Shown here one piece after another: positions 49,451 through 57,867 of a stretch of 64,000 nt of DNA. The notes beneath the pieces were generated by a model. That model saw only the letters and a program-made list of their open reading frames with translations. It did no database searches and had not been told where the DNA came from. A program made the translations under genes and the position numbers. The stretch's first letter is position 1; every line of letters starts with the position of its first letter. This DNA comes from SLRI01 sp964402505. Lineage in GTDB: Bacteria; Pseudomonadota; Alphaproteobacteria; Geminicoccales; Geminicoccaceae. The stretch lies in contig CAYOCP010000024.1 in the NCBI GenBank assembly GCA_964402505.1, forward strand, positions 9,576-73,575, read 5' to 3'.

Positions 49451-51447
49451 GCGGCGCCTTCGGCCTCGTCGAGTGGTTCCGCCCGGGCGATCATGCGCGG
49501 GTCGAGGCGAGCCTCGAGCGGCTGCGCCGGCTGCGCTGCGCTCGCCTGCGCACGCATCTCTCCTGGGCGGACTACCACGGCGAGGGCGGGCGCGGCTGGT
49601 ACGACTGGCTGCTGCCGCGGCTGGCGGACGAGGTGGAGCTTCTGCCCTGCCTGCACTACACGCCGCCCTCGCTCTCGGAGACCGGTGCGGTCGCGGGGCC
49701 GCCGCGCGACCTCAGGGCGTTCGCCGACTTCCTCGATCACGTGGTGGAGCGGCACGGCCGGCATTTCGCCACGGTCGAGCTCTGGAACGAGCCGAACAAC
49801 CTGCTCGACTGGGACTGGCGGGTCGATCCCGACTGGATGAAGTTCGCGACCATGATCGGTGCCGCGGCCCATTGGGGGCGGCGGCTCGGCAAGCGGGTGG
49901 TGCTGGGCGGCCCCTGCCCGGTCGACATGCACTGGATCGAGCTCATGGGCAGGCGCGGCGTGCTCGCCGAGATCGACGCGCTCGGCCTGCACGGCTTTCC
50001 CGGAACCTGGGATTCCGAGGCGGCGGGCTGGCCCGGCTGGGACGGCCTCGCCAGGGAGGTGCCGGCGGTTCTGGAGCGGTACAACCCTGCTGTCGAGCTC
50101 TGGGTGACCGAGGCCGGCTACGCCACCTGGCGGCACGACGAGGCGCTTCAGGCCAGGGCCTTCCTCGACCTGCAGCGGGCGCCCTTCGCCCGCTTCTATT
50201 GGTACATGCTGCAGGATCTGGCTGACGACGTCGCCGTCCAGGAGGGACCGCGCTTCGACGAGCGGCACTACCACATGGGGCTGTTCGACAAGGCGGGCCG
50301 GCCCAAGCTCCTGGCGCGCCTGCTCGCCGAGGGCGGGCCCGCCCGGGTGGCCGAGGTGATCGAGCGCGCGCCGCCGGCACCCGCCATCGTCGGCACCCGG
50401 CCGGTGCTGGTGACCGGCGGGGCCGGCTTCATCGGGTCCAATCTGGCCGACCGGCTGGCCGCCGAGGGCGAGCACGTGCTGGTGCTGGATTCGCTGGCGC
50501 GGCCGGGGGTCGAGCGCAACCTCGCCTGGCTCGAGCAGCGGCACCGGCGACACGTGTCGTCGGCGCTGGTCGATGTCCGCGACCGGGACGGCATGGCGGC
50601 GGCGGCGGGCGAGGCGGCGGCGGTCTTCCACCTCGCGGCTCAGACGGCGGTGACGACGAGCCTCGTCGATCCCGAGGGCGACTTCGCCGTCAATCTCGCC
50701 GGGACGATCAATCTCCTCGAAGCCGTGCGCCGCCGCCCCGTGCCGGTGATCATGGCCTCGACCAACAAGGTCTACGGCGATCTCGCCGATGTCGATCTGG
50801 TGCTGGAAGGGGAGATGTGGCTGCCGCAGGATCCGCGGCTGCGGTGCCACGGCATCGACGAGGCGCGGGCCCTTTCGTTCCACACTCCCTACGGCTGCTC
50901 CAAGGGTGCGGCGGACCAGTACGTGCTCGACTACGCCCGCAGCTTCGCCGTGCCGACGGCGGTCCTGCGGATGAGCTGCATCTATGGTCCGCGCCAGCTC
51001 GGCACGGAGGACCAGGGCTGGGTGGCGCATTTTCTCATCCGTTCCCTCGAGGGCCAGCCGATCACCATCTTCGGCGACGGGCGGCAGGTGCGCGACGTGC
51101 TGTTCGTCGACGACGCCGTCGCCGCCTATCTGGGGCTGTGGCGGGCCATTGGCGGGGTCGCCGGACGGGCCTTCAACCTGGGTGGCGGTGCGGCCAATGC
51201 GGTCAGCCTGCGGCAGGTGCTGCGGGCGATCGGCGAGCTCGCCGGGACGACGGTCGAGGTCGGCTACGGCGACTGGCGGCCGGGCGACCAGCGCTGGTAC
51301 GTCTCCGACACGCGCTCCTTGCGCGCCACCATCGACCTGCCGCGGCCGCTCGGCTGGCGCGCCGGTCTCGAGCGGCTGGCCTGGTGGCTGCGGACGGGCG
51401 GGCGCGATGCCGAGCCTGCCTTGGGGCCGGTGGCGGAGGTGGTCTGA
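49447..51447 (+). CDS. glycoside hydrolase-like domain fused to NAD-dependent epimerase
   Basis: 666 residues in two parts. Residues 1-300 form a clan A-type (beta/alpha)8 hydrolase-like domain with ATVELWNEPNN (acid/base Glu115) and ELWVTEAGY (nucleophile Glu222), resembling GH39 xylosidases. Residues about 318-650 are an extended SDR: VLVTGGAGFIGSNLADRL, HLAAQTAVTTS, STNKVYGD, TPYGCSKGAADQY, RMSCIYGPRQ and FVDDAVAAY, like CDP-paratose 2-epimerase. Both catalytic Glu and the SDR Tyr-Lys pair are intact. The two reading parts are continuous, so it is one polypeptide. It overlaps the neighbours on both sides. Such a fusion is unusual. Confidence 0.88.
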   Translation: MSGAFGLVEWFRPGDHARVEASLERLRRLRCARLRTHLSWADYHGEGGRGWYDWLLPRLADEVELLPCLHYTPPSLSETGAVAGPPRDLRAFADFLDHVVERHGRHFATVELWNEPNNLLDWDWRVDPDWMKFATMIGAAAHWGRRLGKRVVLGGPCPVDMHWIELMGRRGVLAEIDALGLHGFPGTWDSEAAGWPGWDGLAREVPAVLERYNPAVELWVTEAGYATWRHDEALQARAFLDLQRAPFARFYWYMLQDLADDVAVQEGPRFDERHYHMGLFDKAGRPKLLARLLAEGGPARVAEVIERAPPAPAIVGTRPVLVTGGAGFIGSNLADRLAAEGEHVLVLDSLARPGVERNLAWLEQRHRRHVSSALVDVRDRDGMAAAAGEAAAVFHLAAQTAVTTSLVDPEGDFAVNLAGTINLLEAVRRRPVPVIMASTNKVYGDLADVDLVLEGEMWLPQDPRLRCHGIDEARALSFHTPYGCSKGAADQYVLDYARSFAVPTAVLRMSCIYGPRQLGTEDQGWVAHFLIRSLEGQPITIFGDGRQVRDVLFVDDAVAAYLGLWRAIGGVAGRAFNLGGGAANAVSLRQVLRAIGELAGTTVEVGYGDWRPGDQRWYVSDTRSLRATIDLPRPLGWRAGLERLAWWLRTGGRDAEPALGPVAEVV

Positions 51448-52742
51448 TGCGGGTGGCCCTCGTCAATCCCTGCTGGAGCTTCGCCAACAGCATCTATTTC
51501 GGCTGCCCCGAGGCGCATCTGCCGCTCGAGCTCGGCTATGCGGCGGCGCTCCTCGAGGCGGCCGGGCACGAGGTCACGCTGCTCGACGGGCAGCTCGACG
51601 GGCTCGCCAACGAGGCGCTGGCGGACCGCGTGGCCGAGGCCGGGGCCGACATGACGGTGGTGACGACCGCTCCCACCTATCTCTTCTGGCGCTGCGCCCA
51701 GCCGGAGCTGCGGACGCCACGGGCCTTCCTCGATGCGCTCGGCGGGCGGGGCGGGCGGACGGTGGCGGTCGGGCCGCACGGCTCGGTGACGCCCCGGACG
51801 ACGCTCAGGAAGCTCGGCGTCGATCTCGTGGTGCGGGGCGAGTGCGAGGAGGTGATCGCGAGGCTGGCCGAGGCGGGGGGAGAGCCCAACGGCATCGCCG
51901 GCACCGCCTGGCTCGACGGCGACGACCTCGGATCCGAGGGCGGGCCTGTCGCCGCGACCTTCGTCGATCAGAAGGCGCTGTCCTGGCCGGACGGCTGGAT
52001 CGCCCGGCACGCCCATCATCACCATCGCTTCGATGCCGAGCCCGACCTGCCGGGGGCGGAGGTCGAGGCGTCGCGCGGCTGTCCCTACAGTTGCAGCTTC
52101 TGCGCCAAGCTCGACTACCGAGACCGCTACCGCCGTCGCGATCTCGCGCCGCTTCTCGAGGAGATCGACCGGCTGATCGCGCAGGGGGTGGGCTACATCT
52201 ACTTCGTCGACGAGATCTTTCTGCCGCAGAAGCCCCTGCTCGAGGCGCTCGAGGCTCGCGACCTCGTCTTCGGCGTGCAGACGCGCATCGATCTCTGGTC
52301 GCCGCCGATGCTGCAGCTCCTGGGCCGGGCCGGCTGCGTCTCGATCGAGGCCGGAGTGGAGAGCCTGACGCCCGAGGGCCGCGACGCTCTCGACAAGAAA
52401 TGCCGGTTGGCGACCGACGAGCTGGCGGAGCGGCTGATCACCGCCCGCCGCTTCGTGCCCTTCGTGCAGGCCAATCTGATCGCCACGGCTGGCGACGATC
52501 CGACGCTCGTCGCCCACTGGCGCGAGCGGCTGCGCGGCGCCGGTGTCTGGGCCAACGATCCCGTGCCGCTCTACCCCTATCCGAGCTCGCCGGACTACTG
52601 GCGGCGCTGGGGTGCGCCGGACGACGCGGCCTGGGAGCGGGCGCACGAGCACTACCTCGCCCAGTTCGAGCGGTTCAGCGACATCCAGGATCAGCGCCCG
52701 TTGCCGCTGCCGGAGCTGGAGGCGGCATGCCGGCGTGCGTGA
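51447..52742 (+). CDS. B12-binding-type radical SAM protein
   Basis: 431 residues. The N-terminal Rossmann-like domain (MRVALVNPCWSF ... LPLELGYAAALLEAAGHEV ... VVRGECEEVIARL) is the B12-binding type, although the classical DxHxxG cobalamin motif is not evident. The radical SAM core starts at about 205 with ASRGCPYSCSFCAK (Cys212, Cys216, Cys219 bind the 4Fe-4S cluster); YIYFVDEIFLPQ and VSIEAGVES are core strands. It would do radical methylation or rearrangement on an unreactive carbon. In this cluster a sugar or lipid-linked substrate is likely. ATG 51447 overlaps the fusion gene stop. Confidence 0.87.
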   Translation: MRVALVNPCWSFANSIYFGCPEAHLPLELGYAAALLEAAGHEVTLLDGQLDGLANEALADRVAEAGADMTVVTTAPTYLFWRCAQPELRTPRAFLDALGGRGGRTVAVGPHGSVTPRTTLRKLGVDLVVRGECEEVIARLAEAGGEPNGIAGTAWLDGDDLGSEGGPVAATFVDQKALSWPDGWIARHAHHHHRFDAEPDLPGAEVEASRGCPYSCSFCAKLDYRDRYRRRDLAPLLEEIDRLIAQGVGYIYFVDEIFLPQKPLLEALEARDLVFGVQTRIDLWSPPMLQLLGRAGCVSIEAGVESLTPEGRDALDKKCRLATDELAERLITARRFVPFVQANLIATAGDDPTLVAHWRERLRGAGVWANDPVPLYPYPSSPDYWRRWGAPDDAAWERAHEHYLAQFERFSDIQDQRPLPLPELEAACRRA

Positions 52743-53851
52743 AGGGCGGGCGGTGCCGCCTTCTTCTGACCGCGGATGCGGTTGGCGGGGTGTGGACCTG
52801 GGCGCTCGATCTCGCCGCCGCCGCCATCGCCCGCGGCTATCGGGTGCGGCTTCTGATCCTCGGCCCGCGGCCCTCGCCGGAGAGGAAGCGGCAGGCGGCG
52901 GCCATTATCGGACTCGAGTTGGTGGAGACGGATCTGCCGCTCGAATGGACGGCGGCGAACCCGGCCGAGGTTCTGGAGGCCTCGGCGAGGCTGACGGATC
53001 TGGTCGCCGCGCACGAGCCGGATCTCGTCCATTTGAGCAACCCGGCCCTCGCCGCCGAGGGTCCGTGGCCCATGCCGCTGGTCGAGACCTTGCACAGTTG
53101 CGTCGCCACCTGGTGGGCCGCCCTGCACCGGGATCTGGCGATGCCGGACGACCTCAGGTGGCGGCAAGAGCTCGTGGGCCGAGGCCTCGCCAGGGCCCGG
53201 ACCGTGACCGTGCCGAGCCTCAGCTTCGCCCAGGCGGCGAGCGCCGTTTATCCGGACATCGTCTTCGAGGTGGTCAAGAACGGCCGCCATGCGAACGGCT
53301 TCGCGCCGACGGGCCGGCCGCGGGCGCGGGTGCTCGCCGCCGGACGCCTCTGGGACGAGGCCAAGAACATGGCTACGCTCGACGCCGCCGCCGCCCGCCT
53401 GACGCTGCCCGTCGAGGCGGCGGGGCCGGTCGAGGGGCCGAACGGTGCGAGGATCGAGCTGCCGCATCTTCGCCTTCTGGGCGAGCTCGGGGCGGGTGCC
53501 ATGCGGCAGAAGCTGGCGCGGACCGCGGTCTATGTCTCGCCGGCGCGTTTCGAGCCCTTCGGCCTCGGCGTGCTCGAGGCGGCACAGGTCGGCTGCGCGC
53601 TGCTGCTCTCCGACATACCGGTGCATCGCGAGCTCTGGGACGGCGCGGCACAGTTCTTCGAGGCGGAGGATGCGGCCTCGCTGGCGCGCGCCATCGAGGC
53701 GCTGATGGACGATCCGGCCTGGGTCGAGCGGCTCGGCGGGGCGGCGCGGTCGCGGGCGGAGCGATACGGCGTCGATGGCATGGCGGCCGGCATGATCGGC
53801 CTCTACGAGCGCTTCCTCGCGCCATCTTGGGCACCGGATGCCGCTTCATGA
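52727..53851 (+). CDS. GT4-type glycosyltransferase
   Basis: A 374-residue GT-B fold transferase. LLTADAVGGVWTWALDLAAA is the acceptor-domain start; VLAAGRLWDEAKNMATLDAAA and VYVSPARFEPFGLGVLEAAQVGCALLLSD contain the E-x7-E type donor motif. It is retaining, by family, and probably cytoplasmic or peripheral to the membrane. ATG 52727 overlaps the radical SAM gene by 16 bases, and the end overlaps the next transferase by 4. Donor and acceptor unknown. Confidence 0.9.
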   Translation: MPACVKGGRCRLLLTADAVGGVWTWALDLAAAAIARGYRVRLLILGPRPSPERKRQAAAIIGLELVETDLPLEWTAANPAEVLEASARLTDLVAAHEPDLVHLSNPALAAEGPWPMPLVETLHSCVATWWAALHRDLAMPDDLRWRQELVGRGLARARTVTVPSLSFAQAASAVYPDIVFEVVKNGRHANGFAPTGRPRARVLAAGRLWDEAKNMATLDAAAARLTLPVEAAGPVEGPNGARIELPHLRLLGELGAGAMRQKLARTAVYVSPARFEPFGLGVLEAAQVGCALLLSDIPVHRELWDGAAQFFEAEDAASLARAIEALMDDPAWVERLGGAARSRAERYGVDGMAAGMIGLYERFLAPSWAPDAAS

Positions 53852-54957
53852 ACATCGCCTACCTGACCCATTCCCTCGCCTCCTGCTGGAACCACGGCAA
53901 CGCCCATTTCCTCCGTGGTGTCCTCAGGGAGCTGGGGCGGCGCGGCCATCGCTGCATCGCCTACGAGCCGGAAGGGGCATGGTCGCTCGAGCATCTGCTC
54001 CAGGATCACGGGCCCGAGGCGCTCGAGGCCTTCGAGAGCGCCTTTCCCGATCTTCGCCGTGCCACCTACGAGGACGCCCAGGCTGCCGAGCGGATCGCCG
54101 ACGGTGCCGATCTCGTGATCGTCCACGAGTGGACGGGCCCCGCCATGGTCGCGGCGCTCGGGCGGCTGCGCGCGCGGGGCGGCCGGTTCACCCTTCTCTT
54201 TCACGACACGCATCACCGGGCGGTGAGCGATCCGGGTGCCATGGGAGCGCTCGACCTCGACGCCTATGACGGCATCCTCGCGTTCGGCGAGAGCCTCGCC
54301 GAGGTCTATCGCCGACGGGGCTGGGGCGAGCGCGTTTTCGTCTGGCACGAGGCGGCGGACACCACGCTCTTCAGGCCGCCCGAGCGCGAGGGGCCGCGCT
54401 CCGGCCTCGTCTGGATCGGCAACTGGGGCGACGGCGAGCGCACCGCCGAGCTCGACGCGTTCCTCTTCCGGCCGGCGGCGCGCCAGGGTCTCGCCCTCGA
54501 CGTGCACGGCGTGCGCTATCCGCAAGAGGCGCTGGCGACGCTGGCGCGCTACGGCTTCGTCTATCGGGGCTGGATCGCCAATGCGGAGGTGCCGGCGCGC
54601 TTCGCCCGCCACCTCGCCACCGTGCACGTGCCGCGCCGCTTCTACGTCGAGCGTCTGCCGGGCATTCCGACGATCCGCGTCTTCGAGGCCCTGGCCTCGG
54701 GCATTCCCCTGCTCTCCGCCTTCTGGCCGGACACGGAAGGTCTGTTCCGGCCGGGCAGCGACTTCCTCGTGGCTCGCGACGGTGCCGAGATGGAGGCCCG
54801 GATGCGCGACCTCCGGAACGACCCGGCGCTCCGCGCCAGCCTCGCCGCCGCCGGGCTCGAGGCCATCAGGAGGCGCCACACCTGCGCGCACCGGGCGGAC
54901 GAGCTTCTGGGCCTCGTCGAGCGGCTGGGCCGGGCCGCTTCGCGGGTGGATGCCTGA
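53848..54957 (+). CDS. CgeB-like glycosyltransferase, copy 1
   Basis: 369 residues. MNIAYLTHSLASCWNHGNAHFLRGVLREL opens the N-terminal domain; GLVWIGNWGDGERTAELDAFL and the C-terminal IPTIRVFEALASGIPLLSAFW with a glycosyltransferase 1-type (CgeB/spore-maturation-like) domain follow. It resembles the two following genes in domain order and N-terminal pattern, but is the most divergent of the three. Overlaps on both sides (ATGA and TGATG). It may add one sugar of a short oligosaccharide. Confidence 0.86.
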   Translation: MNIAYLTHSLASCWNHGNAHFLRGVLRELGRRGHRCIAYEPEGAWSLEHLLQDHGPEALEAFESAFPDLRRATYEDAQAAERIADGADLVIVHEWTGPAMVAALGRLRARGGRFTLLFHDTHHRAVSDPGAMGALDLDAYDGILAFGESLAEVYRRRGWGERVFVWHEAADTTLFRPPEREGPRSGLVWIGNWGDGERTAELDAFLFRPAARQGLALDVHGVRYPQEALATLARYGFVYRGWIANAEVPARFARHLATVHVPRRFYVERLPGIPTIRVFEALASGIPLLSAFWPDTEGLFRPGSDFLVARDGAEMEARMRDLRNDPALRASLAAAGLEAIRRRHTCAHRADELLGLVERLGRAASRVDA

Positions 54958-56048
54958 TGCGCATCGCCTTCTACGGCTCCAGCCTCCTCTCGTCCTACTG
55001 GAACGGGGCCGCCACCTACTACCGGGGTCTGCTCCGCCATCTGGCGGCGCTGGGCCACGAGATCACCTTCCTCGAGCCCGACGCTTTCGGCCGCCAGGCC
55101 CATCGCGACATGGAGCCGCCGGACTGGGCGCGGGTGGTCGTCTGGGAGGCGACGCCCGAGGGGCTCGAGGTGGCGCTCGGCCATGCGGCCTTCGCCGATC
55201 TGGTCGTCAAGGCGAGCGGCGTCGGGGTCTTCGACGAGGCGCTCCTGACGGGCGTGCTCGAGCGGGCATCGCCGGAGGCCTTCAGGGTCTTCTGGGACGT
55301 CGACGCGCCGGCGACGCTGGCCGCCATGAGGAGCACGCCCGACCACGTGTTGCGCCGCAGCCTGCCGAGGCTCGATGCCGTCTTCACCTATGGCGGCGGC
55401 GAGCCGGTGATGCGCGCCTATCGCGACTTCGGTGCCCGCTTCTGCGCGCCCGTCTACAACGGCCTCGACACGACGACGCATTTTCCGGTGCCTGCGGATC
55501 CGCGCTTTCGGGCCGATCTCGCCTTCCTCGGCAACCGCCTGCCGGACCGGGAGGCACGGGTCCACGCCTTCTTCCTCGAGGCGGCGAGGCGCCTGCCCGG
55601 GCGCCGCTTCCTGCTCGGCGGGTCGGGCTGGGACGATTTCGACCTGCCGGCGAACGTGGTCCGGCTCGGCCACGTGCCGACGCCGGAGCACAACGCCTTC
55701 AACGCCACCGCTCTCGCCGTCCTGAACATCGCCCGCGACAGCATGGCGCAAACCGGATTCTCGCCGGCGACGCGGGTCTTCGAGGCGGCGGGTGCCGGCG
55801 CCTGCCTGATCACGGATCACTGGGAGGGCATCGAGATGTTCCTCGAGCCCGGGAGCGAGGTGCTGGTGGCGAGGGACGGGGCGGAGGTGGCGGCGCATCT
55901 GGCGGCGCTCGACCGGGAGCGGGCGGAGGCGATCGGCCGGCGGGCGCTGAAGCGGGTGCGGTCGGCGCACAGCTACGAGCGGCGGGCGGCCGAGGTCGAC
56001 CAGCACCTGCGGCAGATGGCGGCGGAGCGGCGGCGGGTGCGCGCATGA
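54957..56048 (+). CDS. CgeB-like glycosyltransferase, copy 2
   Basis: 363 residues. It begins MRIAFYGSSLLSSYWNGAATYYRGLLRHL and has LAFLGNRLPDREARVHAFFL, VVRLGHVPTPEHNAFNAT and SPATRVFEAAGAGACLITDHW followed by GIEMFLEPGSEVLVARDG, the usual CgeB-type C-terminus. It overlaps the neighbours by 1 and 4 bases. Clear paralogue of the next gene (shared YWNG/WGNG start, GHE-TFLE strand, RVFEAA-G loop). Confidence 0.87.
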   Translation: MRIAFYGSSLLSSYWNGAATYYRGLLRHLAALGHEITFLEPDAFGRQAHRDMEPPDWARVVVWEATPEGLEVALGHAAFADLVVKASGVGVFDEALLTGVLERASPEAFRVFWDVDAPATLAAMRSTPDHVLRRSLPRLDAVFTYGGGEPVMRAYRDFGARFCAPVYNGLDTTTHFPVPADPRFRADLAFLGNRLPDREARVHAFFLEAARRLPGRRFLLGGSGWDDFDLPANVVRLGHVPTPEHNAFNATALAVLNIARDSMAQTGFSPATRVFEAAGAGACLITDHWEGIEMFLEPGSEVLVARDGAEVAAHLAALDRERAEAIGRRALKRVRSAHSYERRAAEVDQHLRQMAAERRRVRA

Positions 56049-57106
56049 GAATCGTGATCCTCGGCCTCAGCCTCTCCTCCTCCTGGGGCAACGGCCACGC
56101 CACCACCTACCGGGCGCTGGTCCGGGCGCTGCAGGCGCGGGGCCACGAGGTGACGTTCCTCGAGCGGGACGTGCCCTGGTATGCGGAGAACCGCGACCTC
56201 GCGCGCTCGCCGCATTGCGAGCTCCGCTTCTACCGCTCGCTCGACGACCTGACGGCGCTGCGGCCGGTGCTTCGGGCGGCCGACGCGGTGATCCTCGGCT
56301 CCTATGTCCCGGATGGGGTCGAGGTCGCCGAGCGCGTCCTCGCCATCGCCCGGGGCCCGGTCGCCTTTTACGACATCGACACGCCGGTGACGCTCGCGAA
56401 GCTCGAGGCCGGCGATCACGAGTACCTGACGCCGGCGCTGATCCCCCGCTTCGATCTCTACCTCTCCTTCAGCGGCGGTGCCGCGCTCGAGCGGCTCGAG
56501 AAGCGCTTCGGCGCCCGGCGCGCCCGGCCGCTCCATTGCGGTGTGGACGCGGATCTCTACCGGCCGCTTTTCGGGGAGAAGCGCCGGGATCTCGGCTATC
56601 TCGGCACCTACAGCGCCGACCGGCAGGCGGCGCTCGAGCGGCTGCTGCTGGAGCCGGCGCGGCGCCTGCCCGAAAGGCGCTTCGTCGTGGCGGGGCCGCA
56701 ATATCCGGAAAGCATCGACTGGCCCGCCAATGTCGAGCGGATCGAGCACGTGCCGCCGACCGGGCACGCCAGCTTCTACGCGAGCCTGCGCTTCGCTTTG
56801 AACCTGACCCGCCGGGCCATGATCGAGCTCGGCCACAGCCCGAGCGTGCGGCTCTTCGAGGCGGCCGCCTGCGGGGTGCCGATCCTCACCGATCGCTGGA
56901 CCGGCATCGAGGATTTCTTCGAGCCGGGACGGGAGCTTCTGGTGGTCGACGACACGGCCATGGTGGTCGAGGCGCTCTCGACCCTGGCGGACGGGCAGGC
57001 AGAGGCGGTGGGCATGGCGGGGCGCCGGCGCGTGCTGTCCCACCACACGGCGATGCACCGCGCCCGTGAGCTCGAGCGCGACCTCGCCATGGCGGCCGGC
57101 GGGTAG
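56045..57106 (+). CDS. CgeB-like glycosyltransferase, copy 3
   Basis: 353 residues. It begins MRIVILGLSLSSSWGNGHATTYRALVRAL and has GHEVTFLERDVPWYAENRDL, DLGYLGTYSADRQAALERLLL, IEHVPPTGHASFYASLRFALN and SPSVRLFEAAACGVPILTDRW (given in parts), then DFFEPGRELLVVDD. Same fold and likely ancestor as the two genes before it. The methyltransferase gene begins 5 bases after its stop. Confidence 0.87.
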   Translation: MRIVILGLSLSSSWGNGHATTYRALVRALQARGHEVTFLERDVPWYAENRDLARSPHCELRFYRSLDDLTALRPVLRAADAVILGSYVPDGVEVAERVLAIARGPVAFYDIDTPVTLAKLEAGDHEYLTPALIPRFDLYLSFSGGAALERLEKRFGARRARPLHCGVDADLYRPLFGEKRRDLGYLGTYSADRQAALERLLLEPARRLPERRFVVAGPQYPESIDWPANVERIEHVPPTGHASFYASLRFALNLTRRAMIELGHSPSVRLFEAAACGVPILTDRWTGIEDFFEPGRELLVVDDTAMVVEALSTLADGQAEAVGMAGRRRVLSHHTAMHRARELERDLAMAAGG

Positions 57107-57111
57107 GGGCA

Positions 57112-57867
57112 ATGGCGAACCTGGCGGAGGACATCGCCCGGCTGGCGCCCTGGTTCCACAATCTCCATCTGCCCGGCGGGGCGCAGACCGCGCCGGATCA
57201 CTTCCTCGGCGACTTCCCGCGCTTCAAGTGGCGGGAGATCGCCCCGCATCTGCCGGCCGATCTCACAGGTGCCCGGGTGCTCGACATCGGCTGCAATGCC
57301 GGCTTCTACAGCTTCGCCCTGGCGGCGCGGGGTGCGGAGGTGCTGGGCATCGACGTGGACGAGCACTACCTGGCGCAGGCACGCTGGGCGAGGCGCCACC
57401 TCGCTGCGGGCCGCGTCGCCTTCCGCCGCGCCTCGATCTGGGAGGTGGACCGGCTCGGACGCTTCGACCTCGTGCTCTTCATGGGGGTCCTCTACCATCT
57501 CCGCCACCCGCTCCTCGCCCTCGACCTGCTCGCCTCGACGAGACCCGGCATGCTGGTCTTCCAGACGCTGACGCATGGCGGCGAGGCGGTGGCGGCCGAT
57601 GCATGCGAGGACCAGGGCTTCGCCAGCCGAAACCGGCTCGAGGATCCGGGCTGGCCCAGGATGGCCTTCATCGAGACGACCTTCGCGGGCGATCCGACCA
57701 ACTGGTGGATCCCGAACCACGCCGCGGCCGAGGCGATGCTGCGATCGGCCGGCTTCAGGGTCGAGGCGCGACCCGCCCACGAGGTCTATATCTGCCGCTG
57801 CGGCGAGCCTGCCCCTGATCCTGATCTCGAGGCGGCACGCCAGGCGGCGGCCCGTCTCGATTCCTAG
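57112..57867 (+). CDS. SAM-dependent methyltransferase (CmoB-like fold)
   Basis: A 251-residue class I methyltransferase. SAM motif I is VLDIGCNAGFYSFALAARGA, motif II has VLGIDVDEHYLAQAR, and LVLFMGVLYHLRHPLLAL is the post-I/IV region. The HNLHLPGGAQTAPDH N-terminus resembles a family I recall as TIGR04290, met beside radical SAM and glycosyltransferase genes (unverified). The WWIPNHAAAEAMLRSAGF segment is shared with CmoB-like enzymes. It is the last gene of the glycan cluster and probably methylates the glycan or its lipid. Its stop overlaps the convergent acetamidase gene by 4 bases. Confidence 0.87.
   Translation: MANLAEDIARLAPWFHNLHLPGGAQTAPDHFLGDFPRFKWREIAPHLPADLTGARVLDIGCNAGFYSFALAARGAEVLGIDVDEHYLAQARWARRHLAAGRVAFRRASIWEVDRLGRFDLVLFMGVLYHLRHPLLALDLLASTRPGMLVFQTLTHGGEAVAADACEDQGFASRNRLEDPGWPRMAFIETTFAGDPTNWWIPNHAAAEAMLRSAGFRVEARPAHEVYICRCGEPAPDPDLEAARQAAARLDS

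Noticed and set aside
52727..57106. Standard capsule or O-antigen locus
   Set aside because: No Wzx, Wzy, Wzz, ABC-type polysaccharide exporter or WecA/WbaP-type initiating transferase is present in or beside the cluster.
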